The translations under genes and the position numbers were made by a program. From Lysobacterales bacterium (GTDB taxonomy: Bacteria; Pseudomonadota; Gammaproteobacteria; Xanthomonadales; Marinicellaceae), in NCBI GenBank assembly GCA_027083915.1, contig JALWML010000436.1, forward strand, positions 1 through 12,963: DNA of 12,963 nt, written 5' to 3'. The notes beneath the pieces were generated by a model. It did not search any database and had not been told where the DNA came from. It saw nothing but the letters and a program-made list of their open reading frames with translations. Below, piece by piece: positions 1 to 7,735 of this stretch. The first letter of the stretch is position 1. Each line of letters opens with the position of its first letter.

Positions 1-206
1 CTTTATTGGATTTATGTAACGACCCTCATGCAATGACACACCCTGAAGGTATCCAAATAAAAATTTCTCGACAAGAAATTGCTAAAATTGTCGGTTGTTC
101 ACGTGAAATGGCTGGTCGAGTGTTAAAAGATTTAGAGGATCAGGGAAATTTAATTGTTAAAGGCCACACCATTGTTATCAAACACAATAAGCTGGGTGAC
201 CACTAG
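1..206 (+). CDS. crp: Crp/Vfr-like cAMP-responsive regulator, C-terminal part (5' end outside window)
   Basis: Only the C-terminal DNA-binding part is present. The frame is open from the first bases of the window (first full codon at 3), so the TTG at 6 is internal and not a start. The ~68 visible residues form the winged helix-turn-helix of CRP. The segment DPHAMTHPEG precedes SRQEIAKIVGCSREMAGRVL, close to E. coli CRP and Pseudomonas Vfr. The recognition helix keeps Arg-Glu and the later Arg (RE...R, equivalent to R180, E181 and R185 of E. coli CRP) that read TGTGA half-sites. The tail after the wing ends at TAG 204-206. The cAMP-binding domain lies outside, so ligand dependence is inferred from the family. 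The gene is convergent with the DUF1631 gene. A perfect CRP-type site lies at 2664-2679. Vfr is the main alternative name; the two cannot be told apart here. Confidence 0.9.
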   Translation, partial: LLDLCNDPHAMTHPEGIQIKISRQEIAKIVGCSREMAGRVLKDLEDQGNLIVKGHTIVIKHNKLGDH

Positions 207-276
207 TCAGAACTTCTCCTGGGGTTTGGTGTTGATTGTGCAAGATATTGATATGAAGCTGACTTCTTTTAAATCT

Positions 277-311
277 ACTCGTTTTAAAGCTAAAAAATCG
301 AGTTAATCTTT
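277..311 (+). terminator. possible intrinsic terminator of the crp-like gene
   Basis: ACTCG (277-281) pairs with CGAGT (299-303). Inside this, TTTTA pairs with TAAAA around an AAGC loop, leaving a 3-nt bulge. A short T-run follows at 307-311. The structure sits between the end of crp and the stop codon of the convergent DUF1631 gene. It is AT-rich and imperfect, so this is a weak call from sequence alone. Confidence 0.3.
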
Positions 312-2585
312 TTGTTCGTCTTTATTTTGCATTTTTGTTGCAATAGATGAAAGTGCACGGTCAAATAGTGCAACTTGTTGTAAGATTCTGATGTTTTTTT
401 CGCGCAATCCTTTTGCCAAGGAATTGATGGTTTTATCGGTAATTTTTAAGCCTCGAGAGTTAACAAAAAGGTACTTACCTGTTATTGGGCTAATCCATGA
501 TAGTTTAGCTCGAATAGTATCAGAGTCTTGTTGATTAAATTCTAACCATGTTCCCACTTTTAAATCCTTAATGATTTGCAAGTAATCGTCTTCAACAGTC
601 TCAGCTTCTTCTTCGTCTACAACTGGTTCAATAATTTCTTCAATGAAATCAACAATATCATGCTTTTTATTGCGAATCTCAGAAAGCTTTAAGACCTCTT
701 CTGGAGGAATGATTTCAATGGAAGATTCAGATTCCAAATCATGTATTTCATTTATACATTCAACTAGTTGATGTTGTTTATCCATCAGTTCCTTGGCATT
801 GAAAGCTACGAGTTTTAGACCAGTTTTAAAATTTTCCGACATTTGTTGTAAATCTTCGATAGTGATACTTTTTACAGGATCAGAGAATTGAATAACCTTA
901 TCAACGAAGTCAACTTTTTCTTTGAATTCTTTAGAGTCAACGCCATACCTTAGGAAAATCAATACTAAGACACTTGACCATTCACCCAATAATATATCGC
1001 GTACCAGTTTTGGCATGTGTTTTTGGGTCATTTTAGAAACAAGTAGCTTGGCTGTGTATTCTTTAGCTTGTTGAATCTTGTCTTGACCAAGTGACTTTTC
1101 TTGAGTGCGTTTTTGTAATACTTCGGATCTCTTCTTTTGTTTGGCGATAAACTTATCAAAGTCATTGATTATGCTATCAAAAAAATCCTTGCCATAGGTT
1201 TCTGCGTCAAAAATACGGTAAGTAATTTCAGTGAGTTTATCACTAAATTTATTTTTCACATCATTTTCTGGAGTCCAGCCAACAGATGCACGAGAGAGCT
1301 TATCAAGTAAAACGCGTGCGGGGTGGGTTTTATCAGCAAAAAGGTTTTTATCCTCTAAAGCAATTTTAAGATAAGGAATTTGTAGTCGAGCTAAAATGAC
1401 TTGGATTTCTGCTGGTAAATCTCGGTCATCAACAATAAATTGAAAAAGCATGCCAACCAAATCGATGGTATCTTCATCCTTTTTACGTACGACCTTTTCC
1501 TTGCTGTTTTCATCAAGAGCATGAAGCTGGTCAAGTAACTCTTGCTTAATTTGTGTTGGAGATTTGTTGTCAGAATTTTCAATTTTAGTTTTGTTTATTA
1601 AATCAGTTTGTAAGATTGATAAAGCATTAAGCATGGAATTCAAGTCAATATTGGCAATTGGTACTCCATTATTGGTATTTTGGTTGGGAGTATTATTTTC
1701 ATTTTGTTTAAACAAATTTGATATAAGTTGGTAATTCTCATCACTAATGTTTTGACTCGTAGCACTGTCGGATTCAAAGGATTGTTGGTTGTTTTCTGAG
1801 GCGTGCTGTGTATCTAACTCCTCAACTGGTGGGGCAGATGTTTGAGTGTTAAAGTGCGAAGATTGTGACGTACTACTATGATTATTACCTATGTTGTATT
1901 GGATTTCTGGAATAATACCTTGTCGTGCTAGAAAGTCATTAATGTTGTTGTAAACCCGATTTAACTGGCTCATGACATTACGCTCGAATAATTTATAGAC
2001 AATTAAGTTTATATGAATATCTAATTCTAAGTTTCTAATACTGTTAGCAAATGAATTAACAATAACATAGGGGCCAATTGGGTTGTGGTTTGATTTGAGT
2101 TTTGTTCCTGAAGCGAGTACTGAAAAACGTTTAAGTAAAGCAAAAATATTTTCATGAAAAGCCATTTCTGATTTGTTAATCAAATTTGTTTTAGCTAATG
2201 ATTCATCTAATTCTTTTTCATCAACTAAAGAAAGTTTTAATGACTTTGTTTGTTTGTCAAATTTGGCTTCAGAGCTAAAATAATCATACTCACCTTTTTT
2301 ATATAACTGAAAGGTGTTTCTTATTCCTTTAAAAAACTCTAAAAAAATAGGCTTGCGTGATTTTCTTATCATGCGCATTGATTCAAAATATAAACTCTGT
2401 TTATTATTTGAACTTGCTTTTTCGGCATGGTCAAACAGAGAATCATCTAATTGTTCAAAGAAGCTAACAATTAAAGGTTTCATGTCTTTTGAAAACTGAG
2501 AATAGATAACAGGAAGAAGATCGCCAATATTATTCGACTTTAGTTTGCTTTCTAAGCTTACAATTTTATCTTTTTTCTCTATCAT
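303..2585 (-). CDS. DUF1631 family protein
   Basis: A 760-residue cytoplasmic-looking protein with no signal peptide or membrane segment. Family recognition rests on two parts. The N-terminal half (about 15-230) is helical, with the FFEQLDDSLFDHAEKA segment and the later SMRMIRKSRK and NPIGP motifs. The C-terminus (about 670-755) has the pattern VGTW..F, LSWISP.TGKYLFVNSRG and LFDRALSSIA. Both are typical of DUF1631 (PF07793), and the length fits. Residues 235-315 are an Asn/Gln/Ser-rich linker of low complexity. The middle part (about 330-650) is helical and charged. The C-terminal block resembles a small beta-barrel of the PilZ-like kind but lacks the RxxxR and D/NxSxxG c-di-GMP motifs, so binding of that ligand is not supported. 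The molecular function is unknown. The start is the ATG at 2585; its Shine-Dalgarno is poor. A perfect CRP site lies about 80-95 bp upstream. Confidence 0.85.
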   Translation of the reverse strand: MIEKKDKIVSLESKLKSNNIGDLLPVIYSQFSKDMKPLIVSFFEQLDDSLFDHAEKASSNNKQSLYFESMRMIRKSRKPIFLEFFKGIRNTFQLYKKGEYDYFSSEAKFDKQTKSLKLSLVDEKELDESLAKTNLINKSEMAFHENIFALLKRFSVLASGTKLKSNHNPIGPYVIVNSFANSIRNLELDIHINLIVYKLFERNVMSQLNRVYNNINDFLARQGIIPEIQYNIGNNHSSTSQSSHFNTQTSAPPVEELDTQHASENNQQSFESDSATSQNISDENYQLISNLFKQNENNTPNQNTNNGVPIANIDLNSMLNALSILQTDLINKTKIENSDNKSPTQIKQELLDQLHALDENSKEKVVRKKDEDTIDLVGMLFQFIVDDRDLPAEIQVILARLQIPYLKIALEDKNLFADKTHPARVLLDKLSRASVGWTPENDVKNKFSDKLTEITYRIFDAETYGKDFFDSIINDFDKFIAKQKKRSEVLQKRTQEKSLGQDKIQQAKEYTAKLLVSKMTQKHMPKLVRDILLGEWSSVLVLIFLRYGVDSKEFKEKVDFVDKVIQFSDPVKSITIEDLQQMSENFKTGLKLVAFNAKELMDKQHQLVECINEIHDLESESSIEIIPPEEVLKLSEIRNKKHDIVDFIEEIIEPVVDEEEAETVEDDYLQIIKDLKVGTWLEFNQQDSDTIRAKLSWISPITGKYLFVNSRGLKITDKTINSLAKGLREKNIRILQQVALFDRALSSIATKMQNKDEQKD

Positions 2586-2663
2586 CTTTGGTGTTTACAT
2601 AGGGGGTAAATGGTAAAAAAATTTATTTTATAAATCAATATTACCATAATAAGGTATGCTTAT

Positions 2664-2679
2664 TGTGATAGCAATCACA
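2664..2679. promoter_or_regulatory. CRP/Vfr binding site (perfect TGTGA-N6-TCACA)
   Basis: TGTGA (2664-2668) and TCACA (2675-2679) are separated by exactly six bases, matching the consensus CRP operator. The centre is at 2671.5. Toward DUF1631 (- strand), a TAATAT box (complement of 2638-2643) would put the site near -41, as in class II activation, with transcription starting near 2630. Toward the kinase, a TATTCA box at 2700-2705 sits at a similar distance but would leave a leader of about 230 nt. Control of DUF1631 is therefore the simpler reading, and dual control is possible. The promoter boxes are weak; the palindrome itself is clear. Confidence 0.8.
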
Positions 2680-2709
2680 TTATTTAAAAAGTAAACCACT
2701 ATTCATTGT

Positions 2710-2797
2710 AAAACATCTTAGGTTGATATGCAAAGACAATATTTTATACTGCCTTTCGTAATCCACGCAGATTAGGATGGATAGGTCAAAACATCTT
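2710..2797 (+). repeat. 11-bp direct repeat, two copies
   Basis: AAAACATCTTA occurs at 2710-2720 and again at 2787-2797, 77 bp start to start. Both copies lie between the CRP site and the hybrid-kinase gene. They could be paired regulator sites, but in AT-rich DNA chance or decay of a longer duplication is also possible. Confidence 0.4.
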
Positions 2798-2905
2798 ATC
2801 TAATAACAATAAATCAGGGTTATGGGTTTACCATGCCTACCAACTGATTGTGCTCTATTTTGAATTTCTCTATATGTATTTAAATATCTTCATAAAAAAA
2901 TAAGT

Positions 2906-2911
2906 TACAAT
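2906..2911 (+). promoter_or_regulatory. weak candidate -10 box for the hybrid-kinase gene
   Basis: TACAAT matches five of six bases of the sigma70 -10 consensus and lies 33 bp before the ATG at 2944. No convincing -35 hexamer is found 16-18 bp upstream, so an activator would be needed, or this is chance. Confidence 0.2.
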
Positions 2912-2943
2912 ATGAGTGTTTTCGTACTATTAACTATTCATTG

Positions 2944-5900
2944 ATGAAAGATTTAGGAAAATTTCTGTTTATCTTATGTATAAGCTCCTGCTATTTAAGT
3001 GTGGCTTTAGCAAAGAGTGATTTACCAATAATCTACTTTAATGTAAATCACTGGCAAATTGACGCATCTTTTGGTAAAACAGTTATTGGAGACGTTGCTT
3101 TTGATGCCAAAGGAAGGCTTGTATTGGCAAGCAGTGCTGGTGTAAAAAAATTTAATGGACAAAAATTTTCAAAATTATTTTCTTATGATTCTCAAACAGA
3201 TAGTAATAGTATTAGTCGCATTCAACTTGATTCCAAAAACCAATTATGGGGTATTAATCGCCATGGGTTAATACAGTTTCTATCAAATAAAACTCATGAG
3301 TTTAAAAAGCCAATTAGTTTTAATATCTATAGTGCTTTTATTATCAATGCAAATGATGAAATCTGGTTTGTAACGGATAAGAAACTTTATACATTGGTTG
3401 ATAAAAAAATTTCTAATATTGCAATGCCTTTCAAAGCGACATCAGTGTCGTATTCACCGTATACAAATAATATCCTTGTTGGAACTGTGGGAAGTGTTGC
3501 CTTCCTAAATGATTCTGGTTCTCTTGTAAATCAAGTATTTTTTGAGGATAAAAACACAATAGTCTACAGTGTGTTTGCTCAAGCTGACAGTCGTTTAATT
3601 GTGGATACCAATCAAGGTGCTTATCTGATTGAAGAGGATAGTATCCAACCTTTTACTATTTTAAACCAATTAAAAGAGATACGTAAATTTTATCAAGACT
3701 CGAAACAGAACTTATGGATTGCAACAAACTACGGTATTTATGTTTTAAAGAATCACATATTGTATCAAGTCAATGTCAAGGATAATGAAAATACCAGAAT
3801 AAGAGGTATTGTAGAAGACGAGTTTGGAAATATTTGGTTTGGCACCTGGTCAAAAGGCTTATATCGTCTAAAAGCTACTGAGTTTAAAGTCATTCCAAGT
3901 GAAATTGATCCCAGTGCTCTTTTAACAACGACAGATGGTGCGCTCTGGGTAGGTGGATTTGATGGAGCTAGTTATTATTTGGATAATAAGATAAAAAAAA
4001 TATGGTTGGATGATATAGATGATAATTACGTTAAAGATTTTGCTGAAGGCTTGAATGGTAATATTTGGATTGCTTACAGAAATAATTTAGTTCGATTAAA
4101 TAAGAATGGAATGCAACATGAAGCGATTGAAGAAATTGATACTTTTGGCTATTATTTTTTATTAAAAGATTTGGCAAATAATTTATGGGTAGGCACAACA
4201 GATGGAGTATTTGTAAAAGATCTAACTAAAAACACTGCCTTTGTTGCTGTTAAATTACCTAATAAAGAACAAATTCGAACAATTGATAAGTTGGGTAAAA
4301 AGCAGTTATTATTTGTAAGTAACGATGCTAATTATATCTATGAGAATGGAAACTTTATTCAAAATAATGTTACAAAAATAATTCCAAAAGACAATGCCTT
4401 ATTGCGTTATGATAATAAAACAAAATCTATTTGGTATGTTTCTCCAGTTGAAAATACCTTGAATAAAATTCAGGATAATAAATTATTCACCTATAAACTC
4501 GATGAGATTCTTAGAAATTTTACTTTTTATAATATTGGGCTAGATACAAATAACAATATTATCCTTTTGACTGAAAATGGTATCTTGCGGGTTCGTCATC
4601 AGTGGATTAAGAATTACACACAAGAGTTACCTTTATTTTATGAAATGCTTGCCTTGCCAAGTAGTGAATACCCAGAATGCAACGGAGGTCATAATTCTTT
4701 ACTAGTTGATTCAAATAAAAATATAAACATGACGTGTAAGAATATGGTTTTGGTTTTAAAATCAGATAGCGAAAATGCTAAGCTTAGGTATAAGATAAAA
4801 CAGTTAGCAATTAATAAGATTACCATTGCGGACACCTCATATCATTTAAGTAGTGTGCCTAATAAATGGTCTCCTGACACGCGATCTTACGAGTTTTCTT
4901 TTTCAAGTAACTCAATAGATCAACTTTTACCCATTAAATACCGCTATAAATTAGAAGGCTCTGATAGAAGATGGCACTATGATAATAATCAGGGAAAAGT
5001 TAATTATATAGATTTAAAACCAGGTCATTATTCCTTTGAGGTGCAAGCAAGAACCATAAACAGTGCTTGGCAAAGTTCTGAATCAAGCCATTATAAATTT
5101 GAAGTTGAGCCTTATTTTTACCAAAAATCATGGTTTATTACCTTAGTTAGTCTTCTTGTTTTATCGTTATATTTTTTGAATAATTTCATTCGTGAAATGA
5201 TGCATAAACGTGAAAACTTCAAACTATCTCATTTAGTAGAAGAAAAGACCAAGGAATTAAAAGAGGTTCAAAAAAGAGAGCTACAAAGAGAGCAGCAAAG
5301 CCGTCAAATATTAAATGCTGAAATTGAGACTAAAAGCAAAGAATTAGAAAAACAAATGTTGATTACCTTAGACAAGGAAAAACAACTGCAAGAAACGCAA
5401 AAAATGGAGATTATTGGACAGTTAACAAGTGGAATAGCTCATGATTTTAACAATATGCTATCTGTTATATTTATTGGTTCTGAAATTATAAAAAGAGATT
5501 TAGAAAAGAATAGCTCTGATCAGTATGAGAACATTAAATGGTTGAACAACATCTTGCTCACAGCTGAAAATTGCAAAGAAGTGATAGGACAGTTATTGAG
5601 TTTCACTCGTAAAGATAATGATAAAAACCAAATATTTTGTGTATATGATGCTTTATCGGATATTTTATCTTTAATAAAAATAGGTATCCCAAATGCAATA
5701 CAGTTCAATATGAATTTTTCTACAGAACCAGCATTTATTAATGCAGATTTAAGTCAGTTTAATCAAATCATATTGAATTTAATTATTAATGCTCGAAATG
5801 CCTGTGGAGATTATGGTGAGATTACAATTACTACAGCAGTTATGAATAATAAGAATAGTGATTCATGTATCTCTTGTCAACAGTATCTTAAAGATTTCTA

Positions 5901-6555
5901 TTTAGAGATTGTGATTTCAGATACAGGGACTGGAATTCATAAAGATCTGTTAGAACATATTTTTAAACCATTTTTTAGCACAAACTCTAATGCGGAGAGT
6001 ACAGGAATTGGTTTGCATATAGTCAATACAAATGTCCATAAAATGAATGGTCACATACAAGTCTTACCTAATGATGATAAGGGGATGAGTTTTATTGTTT
6101 TGCTGCCATTGGTAAAACAACTGCCAATAGAGTCTACTTTAGCAGCACGTTCGAACTCTATTGAAAAAACACCTAAAAAGGTATTGCTAGTAGAGGATTC
6201 TTCTTCATTAATAGAGTTAATATCTTTAATTTTTGAGGAAAATAATATTAGTTATGATGTTGGCAAAAATGGTCTGGAAGGCATTGATTTATTCTTCCAA
6301 AATCCTGATAAATACGATTTGGTCTTGACTGATAACTCGATGCCAGAAATGAATGGAATTGATATGTCAAAACACATATTGGCTAAATGTCCTGATACAA
6401 ATATTGTGTTATTAACCGGTGATATCAATGATGAAATTGTTGATACCTGTGCAGAAATTGGTATCAGTGAAATATTTTTAAAGCCAATTAAGTTCGATGA
6501 GCTAATAAAGCTGGTTAATTCATATACAAAAAAAATAACTAAACTCGAACATTAG
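2944..6555 (+). CDS. propeller-type membrane hybrid sensor histidine kinase
   Basis: About 1203 residues from the ATG at 2944; a TTG directly before it is a less likely start, and neither has a clear Shine-Dalgarno. An N-terminal signal peptide (about 1-23) is followed by a large periplasmic beta-propeller. Repeats of the Reg_prop type (LW/IW..T..GLY.L) begin near residues 101, 140, 257, 297, 335, 374 and 415. A Y_Y_Y domain (about 650-716) follows, then one TM helix (about 729-750), a charged coiled coil (about 755-820), HisKA with His833 in IAHDFNN, and HATPase_c with SDTGTGI (about 993) and STGIGL (about 1019). A C-terminal receiver (about 1079-1195) has phospho-acceptor Asp1130 in TDNSMPEMNG and Lys1180. 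The likely role is sensing a periplasmic ligand, then autophosphorylation and internal phosphotransfer. No DNA-binding domain is attached and no response regulator or Hpt gene lies nearby, so the output partner is unknown. This architecture resembles Bacteroidetes HTCS proteins but lacks their AraC domain. The ligand cannot be inferred. Confidence 0.92.
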   Translation: MKDLGKFLFILCISSCYLSVALAKSDLPIIYFNVNHWQIDASFGKTVIGDVAFDAKGRLVLASSAGVKKFNGQKFSKLFSYDSQTDSNSISRIQLDSKNQLWGINRHGLIQFLSNKTHEFKKPISFNIYSAFIINANDEIWFVTDKKLYTLVDKKISNIAMPFKATSVSYSPYTNNILVGTVGSVAFLNDSGSLVNQVFFEDKNTIVYSVFAQADSRLIVDTNQGAYLIEEDSIQPFTILNQLKEIRKFYQDSKQNLWIATNYGIYVLKNHILYQVNVKDNENTRIRGIVEDEFGNIWFGTWSKGLYRLKATEFKVIPSEIDPSALLTTTDGALWVGGFDGASYYLDNKIKKIWLDDIDDNYVKDFAEGLNGNIWIAYRNNLVRLNKNGMQHEAIEEIDTFGYYFLLKDLANNLWVGTTDGVFVKDLTKNTAFVAVKLPNKEQIRTIDKLGKKQLLFVSNDANYIYENGNFIQNNVTKIIPKDNALLRYDNKTKSIWYVSPVENTLNKIQDNKLFTYKLDEILRNFTFYNIGLDTNNNIILLTENGILRVRHQWIKNYTQELPLFYEMLALPSSEYPECNGGHNSLLVDSNKNINMTCKNMVLVLKSDSENAKLRYKIKQLAINKITIADTSYHLSSVPNKWSPDTRSYEFSFSSNSIDQLLPIKYRYKLEGSDRRWHYDNNQGKVNYIDLKPGHYSFEVQARTINSAWQSSESSHYKFEVEPYFYQKSWFITLVSLLVLSLYFLNNFIREMMHKRENFKLSHLVEEKTKELKEVQKRELQREQQSRQILNAEIETKSKELEKQMLITLDKEKQLQETQKMEIIGQLTSGIAHDFNNMLSVIFIGSEIIKRDLEKNSSDQYENIKWLNNILLTAENCKEVIGQLLSFTRKDNDKNQIFCVYDALSDILSLIKIGIPNAIQFNMNFSTEPAFINADLSQFNQIILNLIINARNACGDYGEITITTAVMNNKNSDSCISCQQYLKDFYLEIVISDTGTGIHKDLLEHIFKPFFSTNSNAESTGIGLHIVNTNVHKMNGHIQVLPNDDKGMSFIVLLPLVKQLPIESTLAARSNSIEKTPKKVLLVEDSSSLIELISLIFEENNISYDVGKNGLEGIDLFFQNPDKYDLVLTDNSMPEMNGIDMSKHILAKCPDTNIVLLTGDINDEIVDTCAEIGISEIFLKPIKFDELIKLVNSYTKKITKLEH

Positions 6556-6570
6556 TAGATTAATTGATAT

Positions 6571-6592
6571 GATACCCAAAACATGGAGTATC
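6571..6592 (+). terminator. weak hairpin after the hybrid-kinase gene
   Basis: GATAC (6571-6575) pairs with GTATC (6588-6592). An inner CC/GG pair and one bulged A extend the stem. Only a short TTCT follows. It lies 16 bp after the kinase stop codon and before trhO. It may be a poor terminator, leaving read-through into trhO possible. Confidence 0.25.
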
Positions 6593-6630
6593 TTCTAATA
6601 ATAAAGCACCATATTTGCGATTTGGTTAGC

Positions 6631-6635
6631 GGAGA
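6631..6635 (+). promoter_or_regulatory. Shine-Dalgarno of trhO
   Basis: GGAGA six bases before the ATG at 6642 fixes the start of trhO. It is one of the few strong ribosome binding sites in this AT-rich window. Confidence 0.7.
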
Positions 6636-6641
6636 AATTAA

Positions 6642-7628
6642 ATGAAAAATAACAGTATCGTCGTGACGGCGTTATACCATTTTGTCAGTCTTGATAATTA
6701 CAAAGATTTACGTCAACCATTACTTGATGTCATGCTAGAAAATAATGTTCGTGGAACTTTATTGCTAGCCAGTGAAGGCATTAATGGAACTATTGCTGGT
6801 CTTAGAGAGGATACAGATAAAGTTCTTAACTGGTTACGACAAGATGAAAGGTTAAAAAATTTTGACAGCAAAGAATCCTTTACAGATTCCATGCCCTTTT
6901 ATCGCACAAAAGTTAAACTTAAAAAAGAAATAGTAACCATGGGTATCGAAGGAATTGACCCAAAAAATAAAGTTGGACGTTATGTCAAGCCAGAGGATTG
7001 GAATGCTTTGATTAGTGATCCAGATACAATCCTTATTGATACAAGAAATGATTATGAGTACCAAATCGGAAGTTTTAAAAATGCACTCAATCCAGATACA
7101 AATACATTTAGAGAGTTCCCTCAATACGTGAAAGATAATTTGGATACTAAGAAACATAAAAAAGTGGCCATGTTTTGTACGGGAGGGATTCGCTGTGAAA
7201 AATCAACAGCTTATTTAATGGAGCAAGGGTTTGAAGATGTGTTTCATTTACAAGGTGGTATTCTTAAATACTTGGAAGAAGTTCCCAAAGAAGAAACTAT
7301 GTGGGAAGGCGAGTGTTTTGTTTTTGATAACCGTGTTGCCGTTAATCATGACTTGGAAAAAGGGCAGTATGAACAATGTTTTGCTTGTCGTTATCCAATT
7401 ACTCAAGAAGAAATGAACAGTGACAAATACCAAGAAGGTGTCAGCTGTCCGCACTGTTATGACACAGTGACTGAAGAACAAAGGACACGTTTTGCGGAGA
7501 GAGAAAAGCAGATACTTCTAGCTAAACAACGTGGTGAGGAGCACATTGGCGGAGATGTTAAGGATATTATAAAAAAGCGACATGATTTGAAGCTTAAAAA
7601 GAAGGAACAAGCCAGAAAGTATTCCTAA
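6642..7628 (+). CDS. trhO: tRNA uridine(34) hydroxylase (rhodanese-domain)
   Basis: A 328-residue cytoplasmic enzyme of the TrhO/YceA family. Family members make 5-hydroxyuridine at wobble position 34 of tRNAs in an oxygen-dependent reaction, the first step toward cmo5U/mcmo5U. The N-terminal acylphosphatase-like part (about 1-100) carries GTLLLASEGINGTIAG. The rhodanese domain (about 120-220) has IDTRNDYEYQIGSF and the active-site loop MFCTGGIRCEKS, with catalytic-type Cys179 and second Cys185. The C-terminal part (about 240-310) has two Cys pairs, CFAC and CPHC, which could bind a metal. The last 20 residues are very Lys-rich. The start ATG is backed by GGAGA at 6631-6635, six bases upstream. 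The gene lies 86 bp after the hybrid-kinase gene and is closed by a strong hairpin. Length and motifs fit the family well. Confidence 0.95.
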   Translation: MKNNSIVVTALYHFVSLDNYKDLRQPLLDVMLENNVRGTLLLASEGINGTIAGLREDTDKVLNWLRQDERLKNFDSKESFTDSMPFYRTKVKLKKEIVTMGIEGIDPKNKVGRYVKPEDWNALISDPDTILIDTRNDYEYQIGSFKNALNPDTNTFREFPQYVKDNLDTKKHKKVAMFCTGGIRCEKSTAYLMEQGFEDVFHLQGGILKYLEEVPKEETMWEGECFVFDNRVAVNHDLEKGQYEQCFACRYPITQEEMNSDKYQEGVSCPHCYDTVTEEQRTRFAEREKQILLAKQRGEEHIGGDVKDIIKKRHDLKLKKKEQARKYS

Positions 7629-7673
7629 TGTCTAGCTTTTATACTCAAAGAAAAACCTGAATGTGTTCTATAT

Positions 7674-7708
7674 TATTAACCCGGCGGTATTATGCTGCCG
7701 GGTTAATA
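7674..7708. terminator. bidirectional intrinsic terminator between trhO and the DUF6165 gene
   Basis: A perfect 12-bp inverted repeat: TATTAACCCGGC at 7674-7685 pairs with GCCGGGTTAATA at 7697-7708 around an 11-nt loop. The GC-rich core stands out from the AT-rich surroundings. It sits between two convergent genes (ends at 7628 and 7736) and can serve both strands. Neither side has a long T-tract, which is the only reservation. Confidence 0.75.
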
Positions 7709-7735
7709 TCAGATTTCCCTAAGTTCTCTGTTAAG

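Larger units (their letters stand above)
2586..2940. other. 355-bp divergent intergenic region
   Basis: The region separates the divergent DUF1631 and hybrid-kinase genes and must hold promoters for both. It contains a perfect CRP-type palindrome (2664-2679), an 11-bp direct repeat (2710-2720 and 2787-2797), a 5-bp inverted repeat TAATC-N6-GATTA (2759-2774), an open but start-less frame (2727-2903) and a weak -10-like TACAAT at 2906-2911. No RNA gene or mobile-element end was recognised. Confidence 0.7.

Noticed and set aside
6..206. A complete 66-residue gene starting at TTG 6
   Set aside because: The frame is open upstream and the residues align with the C-terminal domain of CRP, so it is a truncated larger gene.
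253..306. Micro-ORF with a Lys/Ser-rich 17-residue product after crp
   Set aside because: No Shine-Dalgarno, it overlaps the end of DUF1631 and the candidate terminator, and it is too short to judge.
2759..2774. TAATC-N6-GATTA inverted repeat as a terminator or operator
   Set aside because: Only five base pairs, no T-run, and such palindromes are frequent in AT-rich sequence.
2944..6555. HTCS regulator that directly controls polysaccharide genes
   Set aside because: The chain ends after the receiver with no AraC-type HTH, and there are no glycan-use genes around it.
6852..7157. 101-codon open frame opposite trhO
   Set aside because: It lies wholly inside the well-supported trhO gene on the other strand; the translation is Ile/Phe/Cys-rich, as expected of an antisense shadow in AT-rich DNA.
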